From positions 1-8,701 of the forward strand of contig USQH01000057.1 of NCBI GenBank assembly GCA_900556765.1: a stretch of 8,701 nucleotides of DNA. The letters are read 5' to 3'. Below are positions 1 to 6,245 of this stretch, piece after piece. Both the position numbers and the translations under genes were made by a program. The notes under the pieces are model-generated. The model had not been told where the DNA came from, searched no databases, and saw nothing but the letters and a program-made list of their open reading frames with translations. The stretch comes from an uncultured Oscillospiraceae bacterium. Its GTDB lineage: Bacteria; Bacillota; Clostridia; Oscillospirales; Acutalibacteraceae. Position 1 is the stretch's first letter; each line of letters begins with the position of its first letter.

Positions 1-1
1 C

Positions 2-163
2 GAGCTTGCCGAGAGGGTGGGGCTGACCCCCGCAAACCTTTCCATTCTAAAGACCGGCAAGGCAAAAGCCGTGCGTTTTTCTACGCTCTGCGCCATATGC
101 AGGGAATTGGAGTGTCAGCCGGGCGATATACTTGAGTACAGAGAGGATGAGGATGATGAATGA
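2..163 (+). CDS. Xre/Cro-family HTH regulator, YozG-like (3' part only)
   Basis: This is the C-terminal 53 residues of a small helix-turn-helix DNA-binding protein; its start lies before the window. The visible frame begins ELAERVGLTPANLSIL, which fits helices 2 and 3 of the Xre fold, with the recognition helix around TPANLSILKTG. It continues through KAVRFSTLCAICRELECQPGDIL, the usual fourth and fifth helices of YozG-type regulators, and ends in an acidic tail (EYREDEDDE) and TGA at 161-163. Family members are normally about 65-75 residues, so only 15-20 residues should be missing. The stop overlaps the start region of the DUF4173 gene, so the two are probably translationally coupled. By analogy with YozG/DUF2975 and related pairs, I infer that it controls its own operon with the membrane protein. 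The family call is firm; target and signal are unknown. Confidence 0.85.
   Translation, partial: ELAERVGLTPANLSILKTGKAKAVRFSTLCAICRELECQPGDILEYREDEDDE
141..146 (+). promoter_or_regulatory. Shine-Dalgarno for the DUF4173 gene
   Basis: GAGAGG lies inside the end of the xre gene. It is 6 nt from the ATG at 153 and 9 nt from the ATG at 156, but abuts the ATG at 147. This favours 153 or 156 as the start and argues against the upstream TTG at 132. Confidence 0.5.
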
Positions 164-2054
164 TCGTATAGACACAAATATGTCAAGCGAAAATCCCGCG
201 CAGAACACGGTAAATTTAACGACATCACAGAGCCGTACAGAATCGGCTGCACAAACGCCGCCGGCGTTCACACCTACGCAAACACCTCCGTCAACTGTTT
301 CGCAAACATCTTCCGAGGCGCAGACTCCGCAACAGGCGACGCCCGTATTCACCGCGCCGCAGTACGCTGCGCAGAACAATGCGCCGACATATGTATGCGC
401 GCCGCGTTATGTGCCGGCAAACCCGCTGCGCGCGCCTGCTGACGGTAAAGACCGAGGATTTGCGATCGCGTTTTTGGTCGCGTCGATAATCGGCGTGGAT
501 TTCGGCGTTTTCGGCGGATTTGCACTTGGCTTTTCAATCGCCGGCACCCTGTTAATATTGCTCGCCTGTGTATACTCGGCACGCGGCAACAGGGTAAAGC
601 CGTTCGGCGTTTATTGCGCGGCGTGCGCGGTGACGATCGGCTGCACGTTTGCAATGTACAACAGCGGTTTTTCAAAATTTTTGCAGGTCATTGCGATTTT
701 TGTGCTGACGGCGATAATGCTTCTTAGTTTTACCGATTGCTGTGTCTTGTCGGACAACTCAAATCATGTCGGCAGTGTGGTTCGGCTGATGTTCGTGACG
801 CCGTTCGAGCGTATCGGCGCAACTTTTGGTTCATTGCATTTGCAAAGCAAAAACGGCGAAAAGCGTAAACGCACGGGCGCGCTGATAGGCGTGCTGTGCG
901 CGATCCCTGTGCTGTTGGTGATAATCCCGCTGCTCGCGTCATCCGATGCTGCGTTTGAAGGACTGCTCAGCAAGCTCAGCTTTGACGATCTGCCGCGGCT
1001 CATCGGTGCGGTGATAATCGGCTCACTTCTGTTTGTGCTGTTGTTTTCGGCTGTTTTTGCCGCGGCGAAAAAAATCGTCATTGACGACAGTTACAACGCG
1101 CTGAACCAAAACGGCGGTTCACAAAAGGGAATACCTGCGGCAGGAACCTGCGGATTTCTCGGAGCGATATCGGCGGTTTATGTGATTTACATTTTGTCTC
1201 AAATAAGCTATTTTTTCGGCGCGTTTTCACGGCTTCTGCCGGAAAATTACACGGTCGCAGAGTACGCACGCCGCGGATTTTTCGAGATGAGCGTTATCTG
1301 CGCCATAAATCTTGTGCTTATAGGGTTGTCAATTAAGGCCACACGTCGGGACGAAAACGGCAATACGCCTCGGCCGACCCGTATGCTGTGCCTGTTTATC
1401 GCACTGTTTTCCATTGCCGTTGATGTGACCGTCTGCGCTAAACTGGCGCTGTACATGAGCAATTTCGGCTTGACCCTGCTGAGAGTCTATACTACTATAT
1501 TCAGCGTTATGCTTGCGGTCATATTCGTCTGTGTTATTTTGCATCTTGTGTGCCGCCGATTCCCTGCTTTTAAAACCTGCGTTGCGATGATAGCCGCGCT
1601 CGGTGTTGTCGTTTCAATCGCCGACGCGAATACGACGGTCGCACGGTACAATTATTACGCGTATACAAACGGCGTGCTGAATGAAGTCGATGTGGACACT
1701 ATTGCGGAGATGGGAGACGCAGGTGTCAGCTTTTTGGTGACGCTGCTTGATGACAGCGACAGTGAGGTCGCCGCCGATGCCGCATATAAGCTGGTGCTCA
1801 TCAGCGACCGTTACGGCTACAACAGCACTGCTGATATGATGATAGAGGGGTATTACGAATATGATGAGTACGGTGAATATTCGTATCGGGTACCGACCAT
1901 CATTGGCGACCTGATGGTGGACGATGAAGGCGACTTCCGCTCCTATAACGCGACTTACGAGAAGGCAAAACGCAGTATCTCGCAAAATTGGGGAAAGATA
2001 AGACGCGTATTTAACGCAAATAAGCAGTATTATAGTAAACAAAACGGCGTGTGA
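153..2054 (+). CDS. DUF4173-family polytopic membrane protein
   Basis: A 633-residue integral membrane protein of unknown function. Residues 1 to about 95 are rich in Gln, Thr, Pro and Ala and look disordered. About 11 hydrophobic segments follow between residues 100 and 492. The stretch around residues 342-392, including YVIYILSQISYFFGAF and YARRGFFEMSVICAINL, is the characteristic DUF4173 (formerly grouped with DUF4153) signature. After the last helix comes ARYNYYAY and a soluble tail of about 130 residues, with a HEAT-like stretch (GDAGVSFLVTLLDDSDSEVA) and a Tyr/acid-rich patch (YYEYDEYGEYSYR). I chose ATG 153 over ATG 156, ATG 147 and TTG 132 from Shine-Dalgarno spacing. The gene overlaps the xre stop at 161-163, implying coupled translation, and a terminator lies 20 nt after its own stop. 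A sensory or regulatory role together with the HTH protein is inference only. Confidence 0.88.
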   Translation: MMNDRIDTNMSSENPAQNTVNLTTSQSRTESAAQTPPAFTPTQTPPSTVSQTSSEAQTPQQATPVFTAPQYAAQNNAPTYVCAPRYVPANPLRAPADGKDRGFAIAFLVASIIGVDFGVFGGFALGFSIAGTLLILLACVYSARGNRVKPFGVYCAACAVTIGCTFAMYNSGFSKFLQVIAIFVLTAIMLLSFTDCCVLSDNSNHVGSVVRLMFVTPFERIGATFGSLHLQSKNGEKRKRTGALIGVLCAIPVLLVIIPLLASSDAAFEGLLSKLSFDDLPRLIGAVIIGSLLFVLLFSAVFAAAKKIVIDDSYNALNQNGGSQKGIPAAGTCGFLGAISAVYVIYILSQISYFFGAFSRLLPENYTVAEYARRGFFEMSVICAINLVLIGLSIKATRRDENGNTPRPTRMLCLFIALFSIAVDVTVCAKLALYMSNFGLTLLRVYTTIFSVMLAVIFVCVILHLVCRRFPAFKTCVAMIAALGVVVSIADANTTVARYNYYAYTNGVLNEVDVDTIAEMGDAGVSFLVTLLDDSDSEVAADAAYKLVLISDRYGYNSTADMMIEGYYEYDEYGEYSYRVPTIIGDLMVDDEGDFRSYNATYEKAKRSISQNWGKIRRVFNANKQYYSKQNGV

Positions 2055-2073
2055 AACGGCCGGCAATATAATT

Positions 2074-2104
2074 AAGCCGCAAGGTCATACCTTGCGGCTT
2101 TTTT
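2074..2104 (+). terminator. Rho-independent terminator of the xre-DUF4173 operon
   Basis: A perfect 11-bp stem (AAGCCGCAAGG / CCTTGCGGCTT) closes on a 5-nt TCATA loop. The last two T of the stem and the next four give a six-T run. It lies between convergent genes. Read from the minus strand the stem is followed by TTAATTATATT, so it may also stop MATE transcripts, less efficiently. Confidence 0.92.
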
Positions 2105-2145
2105 CGTACTTTTTTTAATAAACAGCAACGGAGTTATTATGTTCG

Positions 2146-3456
2146 TCAGTGAAAGTTGATTCCGTTACGCTCGGAGTGCTTTAACAGAATGATCGCCAAA
2201 ATCAGCGAACATACCTCGTAAATGCCCATCGTAAACCAAATGGAGTTGCCGCCGAAAACCATCGGCACCAACAGTATGACCGCTGTGTTGAATACAAAGC
2301 TTCGCGCAATGTTCAGCGCCAGAGCCGATTCGGTCCGTTTCGTGGAATAAAGATAGCCGGAAATGACCGAGTTGAGTGACATAAAGACAAAGCCCCATGA
2401 ATACATCGGCATGTACTTCAGTACGCTGTCCAACGTCTGCTCATCCGCGCCGAAAAGAGCACATACCGGCTGACCGACGAAAAAGAGCAGTACGGTTATC
2501 AGCAGGCTGCCTGTAAAGTTAATAAGCACGCCTGATTTCAGATAGTATTTAAGCGCTTTTTCATCCTTATTGCCGTAGCTTTGCCCGAAAAGCGGCTGAA
2601 GTCCGACGGCAGTCGCCCAAAAAATCGCCACCGAAAAGGATGCAACGTAACAAATGATAGAGTATGCGTTGACAGCGGTTTCGCCCAGCATGGATATCAG
2701 CATACGGTTGGTGCAAAGCGTTGCAACCGGCGTCGAAAACTGGTTTACCGCCTCGGGTGTGCCTCTGCCGAATATTTTCATCAGCAGCTTTCGGTCAAAG
2801 CGGAACTTTTTGAATTTCAGCACGCTGTTTTTGCGGAAAAAGTGGGTTATGACAAGTATCATACCGATGGTCTGAGATATGCCGGTCGCAATGGCGGCGC
2901 CTTTAAGCCCCATTTGCAACGGAAATACGAACAGCCAGTCAAGAAAAATGTTTATAATTGTCGAGATTACGCCGACCGCGCTGACGAGTATCGTAGCGCC
3001 TTCGTTTCTGCAAAATCCGTTGGAAAACATCATCAGACCGTTCGGCACGGTGAACAGGCAGTACCAGAACAGGTATTCCTTAACATAATCGTAGAAAACG
3101 TCGGTTGCACCGAGAAGCCGTGCAATAGGACCTGTTAACAGTATGCCGAGCAGTCCGATTGTGCCGGTGACTACCGTGGTCGCGACAAAGGAATGCATGA
3201 ACGCCTGATTGGCGCCCTCCGTGTCGCCTCGTCCGAGCCGTATGGCGGCGACGGTGATACCGCCGATTACCGTCAACATGGTAAGCGCGCCGAGCAGCAT
3301 TACAAAAGGCATGACAATGTTGACGGCGCCCAGTGCATCCGTCCCGACACCGTGCCCTACAAAGATGCCGTCCACAATGGTGAATAAGAAAAACGCGACG
3401 TTGCTGATCATAGCCGGACCGACGTTTTTAATAAGTAATTTGGCTTTTTTGTTCAT
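2146..3456 (-). CDS. MATE-family multidrug/cation efflux transporter (MepA-like)
   Basis: A 436-residue inner-membrane antiporter of the MATE superfamily, which exports cationic drugs or dyes using a Na+ or H+ gradient. Length and hydrophobic pattern fit the usual 12 helices in two halves. Helix 1 carries the family hallmark VDGIFVGHGVG, followed by ALGAVNIVMP and IGGITVAAIRLGRGDTEGAN, the MATE loop in which a Gly-rich helix precedes GxGD. The second half repeats the pattern with GTPEAVNQFSTP, LGETAVNAYSI and AVGLQPLFGQSYGNKDEKA. The first helix starts about 14 residues in, so ATG 3456 is plausible, although no good Shine-Dalgarno precedes it. TGA ends it at 2146-2148. It has its own promoter and is probably monocistronic, converging on the DUF4173 gene. 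The family is certain; the substrate cannot be told from sequence. Confidence 0.93.
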   Translation of the reverse strand: MNKKAKLLIKNVGPAMISNVAFFLFTIVDGIFVGHGVGTDALGAVNIVMPFVMLLGALTMLTVIGGITVAAIRLGRGDTEGANQAFMHSFVATTVVTGTIGLLGILLTGPIARLLGATDVFYDYVKEYLFWYCLFTVPNGLMMFSNGFCRNEGATILVSAVGVISTIINIFLDWLFVFPLQMGLKGAAIATGISQTIGMILVITHFFRKNSVLKFKKFRFDRKLLMKIFGRGTPEAVNQFSTPVATLCTNRMLISMLGETAVNAYSIICYVASFSVAIFWATAVGLQPLFGQSYGNKDEKALKYYLKSGVLINFTGSLLITVLLFFVGQPVCALFGADEQTLDSVLKYMPMYSWGFVFMSLNSVISGYLYSTKRTESALALNIARSFVFNTAVILLVPMVFGGNSIWFTMGIYEVCSLILAIILLKHSERNGINFH

Positions 3457-3520
3457 TGCTTTTGTTTTTCGCTTTCTTCTTTGATTTTGTGTTTTTTCAT
3501 TCCGAAAACAACACCAGCTA

Positions 3521-3549
3521 ATTATAGCAGACAGTATTCAAAAAGGCAA
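3521..3549 (-). promoter_or_regulatory. SigA-type promoter for the MATE gene
   Basis: On the minus strand a -35 TTGCCT (3544-3549) and a perfect -10 TATAAT (3521-3526) are separated by exactly 17 bp. A TG one base before the -10 makes it an extended -10. Transcription should begin near 3514, leaving a leader of about 58 nt. The 132-bp gap between the kinase and MATE genes (3457-3588) holds this promoter and the leader; I see no strong terminator after the kinase. Confidence 0.8.
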
Positions 3550-3588
3550 TCACCTAAAGCGATAAGCTTGCTATAAATGTTATATTCT

Positions 3589-4482
3589 TCAGCAATTTGA
3601 AAACAGCATACAAACGCTCAACTTGCCTTTCCTGTATTCTGCCATGATATGACCGTTCATTTTTTCGGTAAGTAACTTTACAATGGATAACCCAAGCTCC
3701 GTTCCGCCCCGGGCGGTGTTTACTGTGAAAAAGCGGTCAAATAGATGCGCAGTTTGCACGGAATTCAATTCCTTTGCACTGTTTTCAAACATCACCGTGC
3801 CGTCCGGCGACAATTTGACTATCAAATTACCGTCGGAATACTTTGCGGCATTTGAGAGAATATTATCAAAAATCCGTCGCAGAGCATGTTTGTCAAGCTG
3901 CCGCATGATCGGCTGCTCCGTTATTTCGATTTTTGGCATGATCCCGTGATCGGAAAGCGTTCCGTAAAATCCGGCAAGGCTCTGTTTCGGAATGTCATTC
4001 AGGCAAACCGGCTCAAAGCTTAGTTTTTCTACTGTACAGACGATCACGGAATACCGAAACAGTTCCTCGGTAAGCTGTTGCATGGCATCTGTACGCTCAC
4101 GGATCACGGCAAGATAACACTGTGACTTTTCAGACTGCGGCTCTTGCTCCAATAAATCAATATAGACGCAAATTGCTGTCAGCGGTGTGCGCAGGTCGTG
4201 GGAAATGTTTGTGACGGCGTTTTTTAATTCAATATCGCCGCGTTGCAGCTTTAAGCGCTCTTTGCGGAGCGCCCGAAGCTGATCGTTTATTTGCACGGCA
4301 AGAACACGCATGGCTTTGTCATCGGAAGAAATGGAGATGAGCGTGTTCGTATCCGTTTTTAGGTTGTCACCCAGTTCTCGTGCGACTTCTTTCAGTGGCG
4401 CGCGCAGTGAGAGCAGATATATCAGTAACCCTGCAACGATTAACGCAAGCACACTTATGATAAACACGACCCAAAACTCCAT
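3589..4482 (-). CDS. Sensor histidine kinase with one N-terminal membrane helix
   Basis: A 297-residue two-component sensor kinase. One transmembrane helix (about residues 2-26) is followed by a cytoplasmic linker, with no extracellular sensor domain. The H box is ISHDLRTPLTAI with phospho-acceptor His95, and the N box is RRIFDNILSNAAKYS. The classical DxGxG motif is replaced by FENSAKEL, as in kinases with the LFDRFFTV motif. The second Gly box reads GGTELGLSIVKLLTEKM, with Glu262 where Gly is usual (GTGLGL). I chose ATG 4482 over GTG 4488 because AAGGGG lies 5 nt before it. The gene starts 9 nt after the permease stop, so it is cotranscribed with the transporter. In such operons the kinase senses peptide antibiotics or transporter state and induces the pump through a response regulator, but no regulator gene is in the window. 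The substrate is unknown. Confidence 0.9.
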   Translation of the reverse strand: MEFWVVFIISVLALIVAGLLIYLLSLRAPLKEVARELGDNLKTDTNTLISISSDDKAMRVLAVQINDQLRALRKERLKLQRGDIELKNAVTNISHDLRTPLTAICVYIDLLEQEPQSEKSQCYLAVIRERTDAMQQLTEELFRYSVIVCTVEKLSFEPVCLNDIPKQSLAGFYGTLSDHGIMPKIEITEQPIMRQLDKHALRRIFDNILSNAAKYSDGNLIVKLSPDGTVMFENSAKELNSVQTAHLFDRFFTVNTARGGTELGLSIVKLLTEKMNGHIMAEYRKGKLSVCMLFSNC

Positions 4483-4487
4483 AGACA

Positions 4488-4493
4488 CCCCTT
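4488..4493 (-). promoter_or_regulatory. Shine-Dalgarno deciding the kinase start
   Basis: AAGGGG on the minus strand overlaps the permease stop codon and sits 5 nt before ATG 4480-4482. The GTG at 4486-4488 falls inside this motif and so cannot use it. Confidence 0.6.
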
Positions 4494-5322
4494 ATTTCAA
4501 ATCCTTGCGTCGGAAGAACGCCATTCCGAATCCTGTCGCCGCAAGGAGAATGATCCCATCATACAAGGCAAGCATCACCGGCTTTTCGGTGTCCATATCA
4601 CTGATCTGAAGCACCTGCCCGCCCGGCGTAAAGTCCTGCATAAATTCATAGACCTGCCGCTTGGTGCCGCTGATATAATTTGGATTTTTCGCCTCCGGTT
4701 CCTCTACGGTCACACCGTTCTCTGTGTAGGAATAGCCCGCCAAATACTCCGGCTCGTTCAGCGCAGAGGTGATGTAGACACCGAGAAATATCAAAATAAA
4801 TGCCAGAAGAACACATCCTGCTACCGTGTGTGATTTGTTCTGACACAGCATTGCAATCAGCGTAAAAAGTGCCGTAAAGGCAACCATCAGTGCAAGGCTC
4901 AAACTGCCGTACATGAGTAACTTCGTCGGCGTGGATTGAATCTGCCCTCCGAGCAGAAGCCCAAGAACACCTTGCGGGATCACAAAGGTAAGGCACAGGA
5001 TTATACCGGCGCAGCAGCAGGTAAGCAAATTGGCAAGGTAAATATGGCCGCGGCGGTGTCCGGCAATCAGCTTATTGCGCAGCGTACCGCCGAAATAATC
5101 GCTGCCGACAAACAGCGCCACCAAAATCGAGTTCAGGATAGGAGCGAGGGTAACATAGGTGAGCAGGCTGAAATCCATCACCCAAACAGTTCCTTCACGA
5201 CTTATATTAACGGCATTGATCACCGCCATAGAAGCACCGAAAAACACCATTAACGCCGTCAGCAGCCAAAATGTCCTGTCATGCCACAGACGGGAGAAAT
5301 TCGCTCTGAGCAGTTTACGCAT
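4492..5322 (-). CDS. ABC-2 type permease (BcrB-like)
   Basis: A 276-residue membrane subunit of an ABC exporter. It begins MRKLLRANFSRLWHDRTFW, a cytoplasmic amphipathic start typical of ABC-2 permeases, followed by six hydrophobic segments. Between helices 2 and 3 lies DYFGGTLRNKLIAGHRRGHIY, the coupling-helix signature of the bacitracin/lantibiotic-type permeases, which contacts the ATPase. An outward loop of about 60 residues (around PEYLAGYSYTENGV) separates the last two helices, and the protein ends FFRRKDLK. ATG 5322 follows GGAGG by 8 nt and overlaps the ATPase stop by 8 bp; an upstream TTG at 5340 in the same frame is rejected. It needs the upstream ATPase, which is truncated here, so the transporter is probably inactive unless an ATPase is supplied elsewhere. 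The export substrate is unknown; peptide antibiotics are a family-based guess. Confidence 0.9.
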   Translation of the reverse strand: MRKLLRANFSRLWHDRTFWLLTALMVFFGASMAVINAVNISREGTVWVMDFSLLTYVTLAPILNSILVALFVGSDYFGGTLRNKLIAGHRRGHIYLANLLTCCCAGIILCLTFVIPQGVLGLLLGGQIQSTPTKLLMYGSLSLALMVAFTALFTLIAMLCQNKSHTVAGCVLLAFILIFLGVYITSALNEPEYLAGYSYTENGVTVEEPEAKNPNYISGTKRQVYEFMQDFTPGGQVLQISDMDTEKPVMLALYDGIILLAATGFGMAFFRRKDLK

Positions 5323-5330
5323 GGTGCTCA

Positions 5331-5335
5331 CCTCC
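5331..5335 (-). promoter_or_regulatory. Shine-Dalgarno deciding the permease start
   Basis: GGAGG on the minus strand lies within the last codons of the ATPase, 8 nt before ATG 5320-5322. It supports ATG 5322 rather than the TTG at 5340 and indicates coupling between ATPase and permease. Confidence 0.75.
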
Positions 5336-6099
5336 CACAAGGTTCATATAGAAGCTCTCAAGACTTTCATCCCGCTCCGTAAGATTATTTACGGTGCAGT
5401 TTTCTTTTGCCAGTTCCGATACCAGCGCCGTGACCGGAATTTCGGCGTAAATATCCGCGTGGAAATCGTCTGCAACGCGGTAATCGACATTCATACCGTC
5501 CAGTACACGGGCAAGCGCCTTGGTATCGCTCACTTCAATGCGAACACATTTCCGGCAACGCGCTTCCGGTTCTTCTGCGCTCATTTCCTTGACCATTCGT
5601 CCGCAGTCAATAAAACCGTAATGAGTGGCAAGACGGGAAAGCTCATCAAGAATGTGGCTGGAGATCAGCACGGTGATACCATGCTCACGGTTGAGATTCA
5701 AGATCAGTTCGCGCATTTCGATGATACCCCGTGGGTCAAGACCGTTGACCGGCTCGTCCAGCACCAAAAAGTCCGAATTCCCCGAAAGGGCTATGGCAAT
5801 GCCGAGTCGTTGACGCATACCGAGAGAAAAATTCTTTGCTTTCTTTTTGTCGGTCTCTCCGAGTCCGACGAGATGCAAAAGTTCGTCGATTCTGTCATCG
5901 GACGGGAGTCCTAACACTCGGTACTGCTGACGAATATTTTCCCGCGCCGTCATATCGGGATAGATCGACGGGCTTTCTACAACTGCCCTCATTCTGCGGC
6001 GGCTGCGGATGATTCCTGCATCCGTGTTTTTCACGCCGTAGAGTGTGTAGTTGCCGTCTGTCGGCTCCTGCAAACCGCAGATTAGTCGAATGAGTGTGG

Positions 6100-6115
6100 T
6101 TTTGCCCGCGCCTTC
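6100..6115 (-). other. Chimeric joint between CatA-like and ABC ATPase genes
   Basis: Upstream of this 16-nt stretch (GAAGGCGCGGGCAAAA) the minus strand codes for a CatA-like N-terminus. Downstream it codes for the ABC ATPase in a frame shifted by one nucleotide. Read in the cat frame the stretch fits R-R-G-Q; in the ABC frame it fits E-G-A-G-K. It could therefore be shared by both parent genes, giving a microhomology joint. That both parents carried it is inference. Confidence 0.6.
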
Positions 6116-6245
6116 GGCTCAGTTTCACGAGCGACGTCACATCCAGTGTTTTAAAAAATGTTACCATCGGGTTCGGTGCGCCCATCCAGAGGTCAAAAGC
6201 CTCGGCGCGGGTCGTAGTCTTGGGGTCGATAACAGTCGGTTTCAT
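6105..6245 (-). pseudogene. CatA-like O-acetyltransferase, N-terminal fragment
   Basis: The frame from ATG 6245 reads MKPTVIDPKTTTRAEAFDLW and then contains APNPMVTFFKTLDVTSLVKLSRRRG. The Arg-x-x-x-Phe spacing, the PMVT segment and DVTSL strand match the start of chloramphenicol-acetyltransferase-like proteins (trimeric CoA-dependent acyltransferases, usually 200-220 residues). Only about 45 codons are present; after them the frame enters ABC ATPase DNA out of phase and runs on as nonsense until a stop at 5895. The part carrying the catalytic HHxxxDG histidine is absent, so no enzyme can be made. The start overlaps the Vat-like gene stop in an ATGA arrangement with no good Shine-Dalgarno, implying translational coupling in the ancestral operon. 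The family call rests on a short fragment. Confidence 0.65.

Larger units (their letters stand above)
5315..6118 (-). pseudogene. ABC transporter ATPase (BcrA-like), N-terminus and start missing
   Basis: The remnant encodes most of an ABC exporter ATPase. It opens in the Walker A loop (EGAGKTTLIRLICGLQEPT), then shows the Q-loop region (AVVESPSIYPDMTARENI), the signature NFSLGMRQRLGIA, Walker B DFLVLDEPVNGLDPRG and the switch His in ISSHILDEL. A C-terminal domain of about 110 residues follows, typical of bacitracin and lantibiotic-immunity ATPases. The frame is open down to TAA at 5315-5317, but a TGA at 6119-6121 stands directly upstream of the Walker A segment and there is no credible start or ribosome binding site. 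Roughly 30-40 N-terminal residues, with the A-loop aromatic and first strands, are missing. Sequence beyond about 6118 belongs to a CatA-like gene. It overlaps the permease by 8 bp. Without its N-terminus it is unlikely to be functional. Confidence 0.88.

Noticed and set aside
132..152. TTG start at 132 (and ATG 147) for the DUF4173 protein
   Set aside because: The best Shine-Dalgarno (141-146) lies downstream of the TTG and abuts ATG 147; ATG 153 or 156 has proper spacing.
2581..3138. 185-codon plus-strand open frame
   Set aside because: It is antisense to the MATE gene, has charged low-complexity content, no family resemblance and no ribosome binding site.
3541..3588. Terminator after the kinase gene
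   Set aside because: Only a short HindIII-type palindrome and weak pairing are present; there is no stable GC stem followed by a T run.
5159..5914. 251-codon plus-strand open frame
   Set aside because: It lies antisense to the ABC permease and ATPase, whose motifs are unmistakable; no domain pattern is seen in it.
6095..6125. Programmed frameshift making a CatA-ABC fusion protein
   Set aside because: No slippery sequence or stimulator structure is evident, and the two parts are truncated halves of unrelated enzymes.
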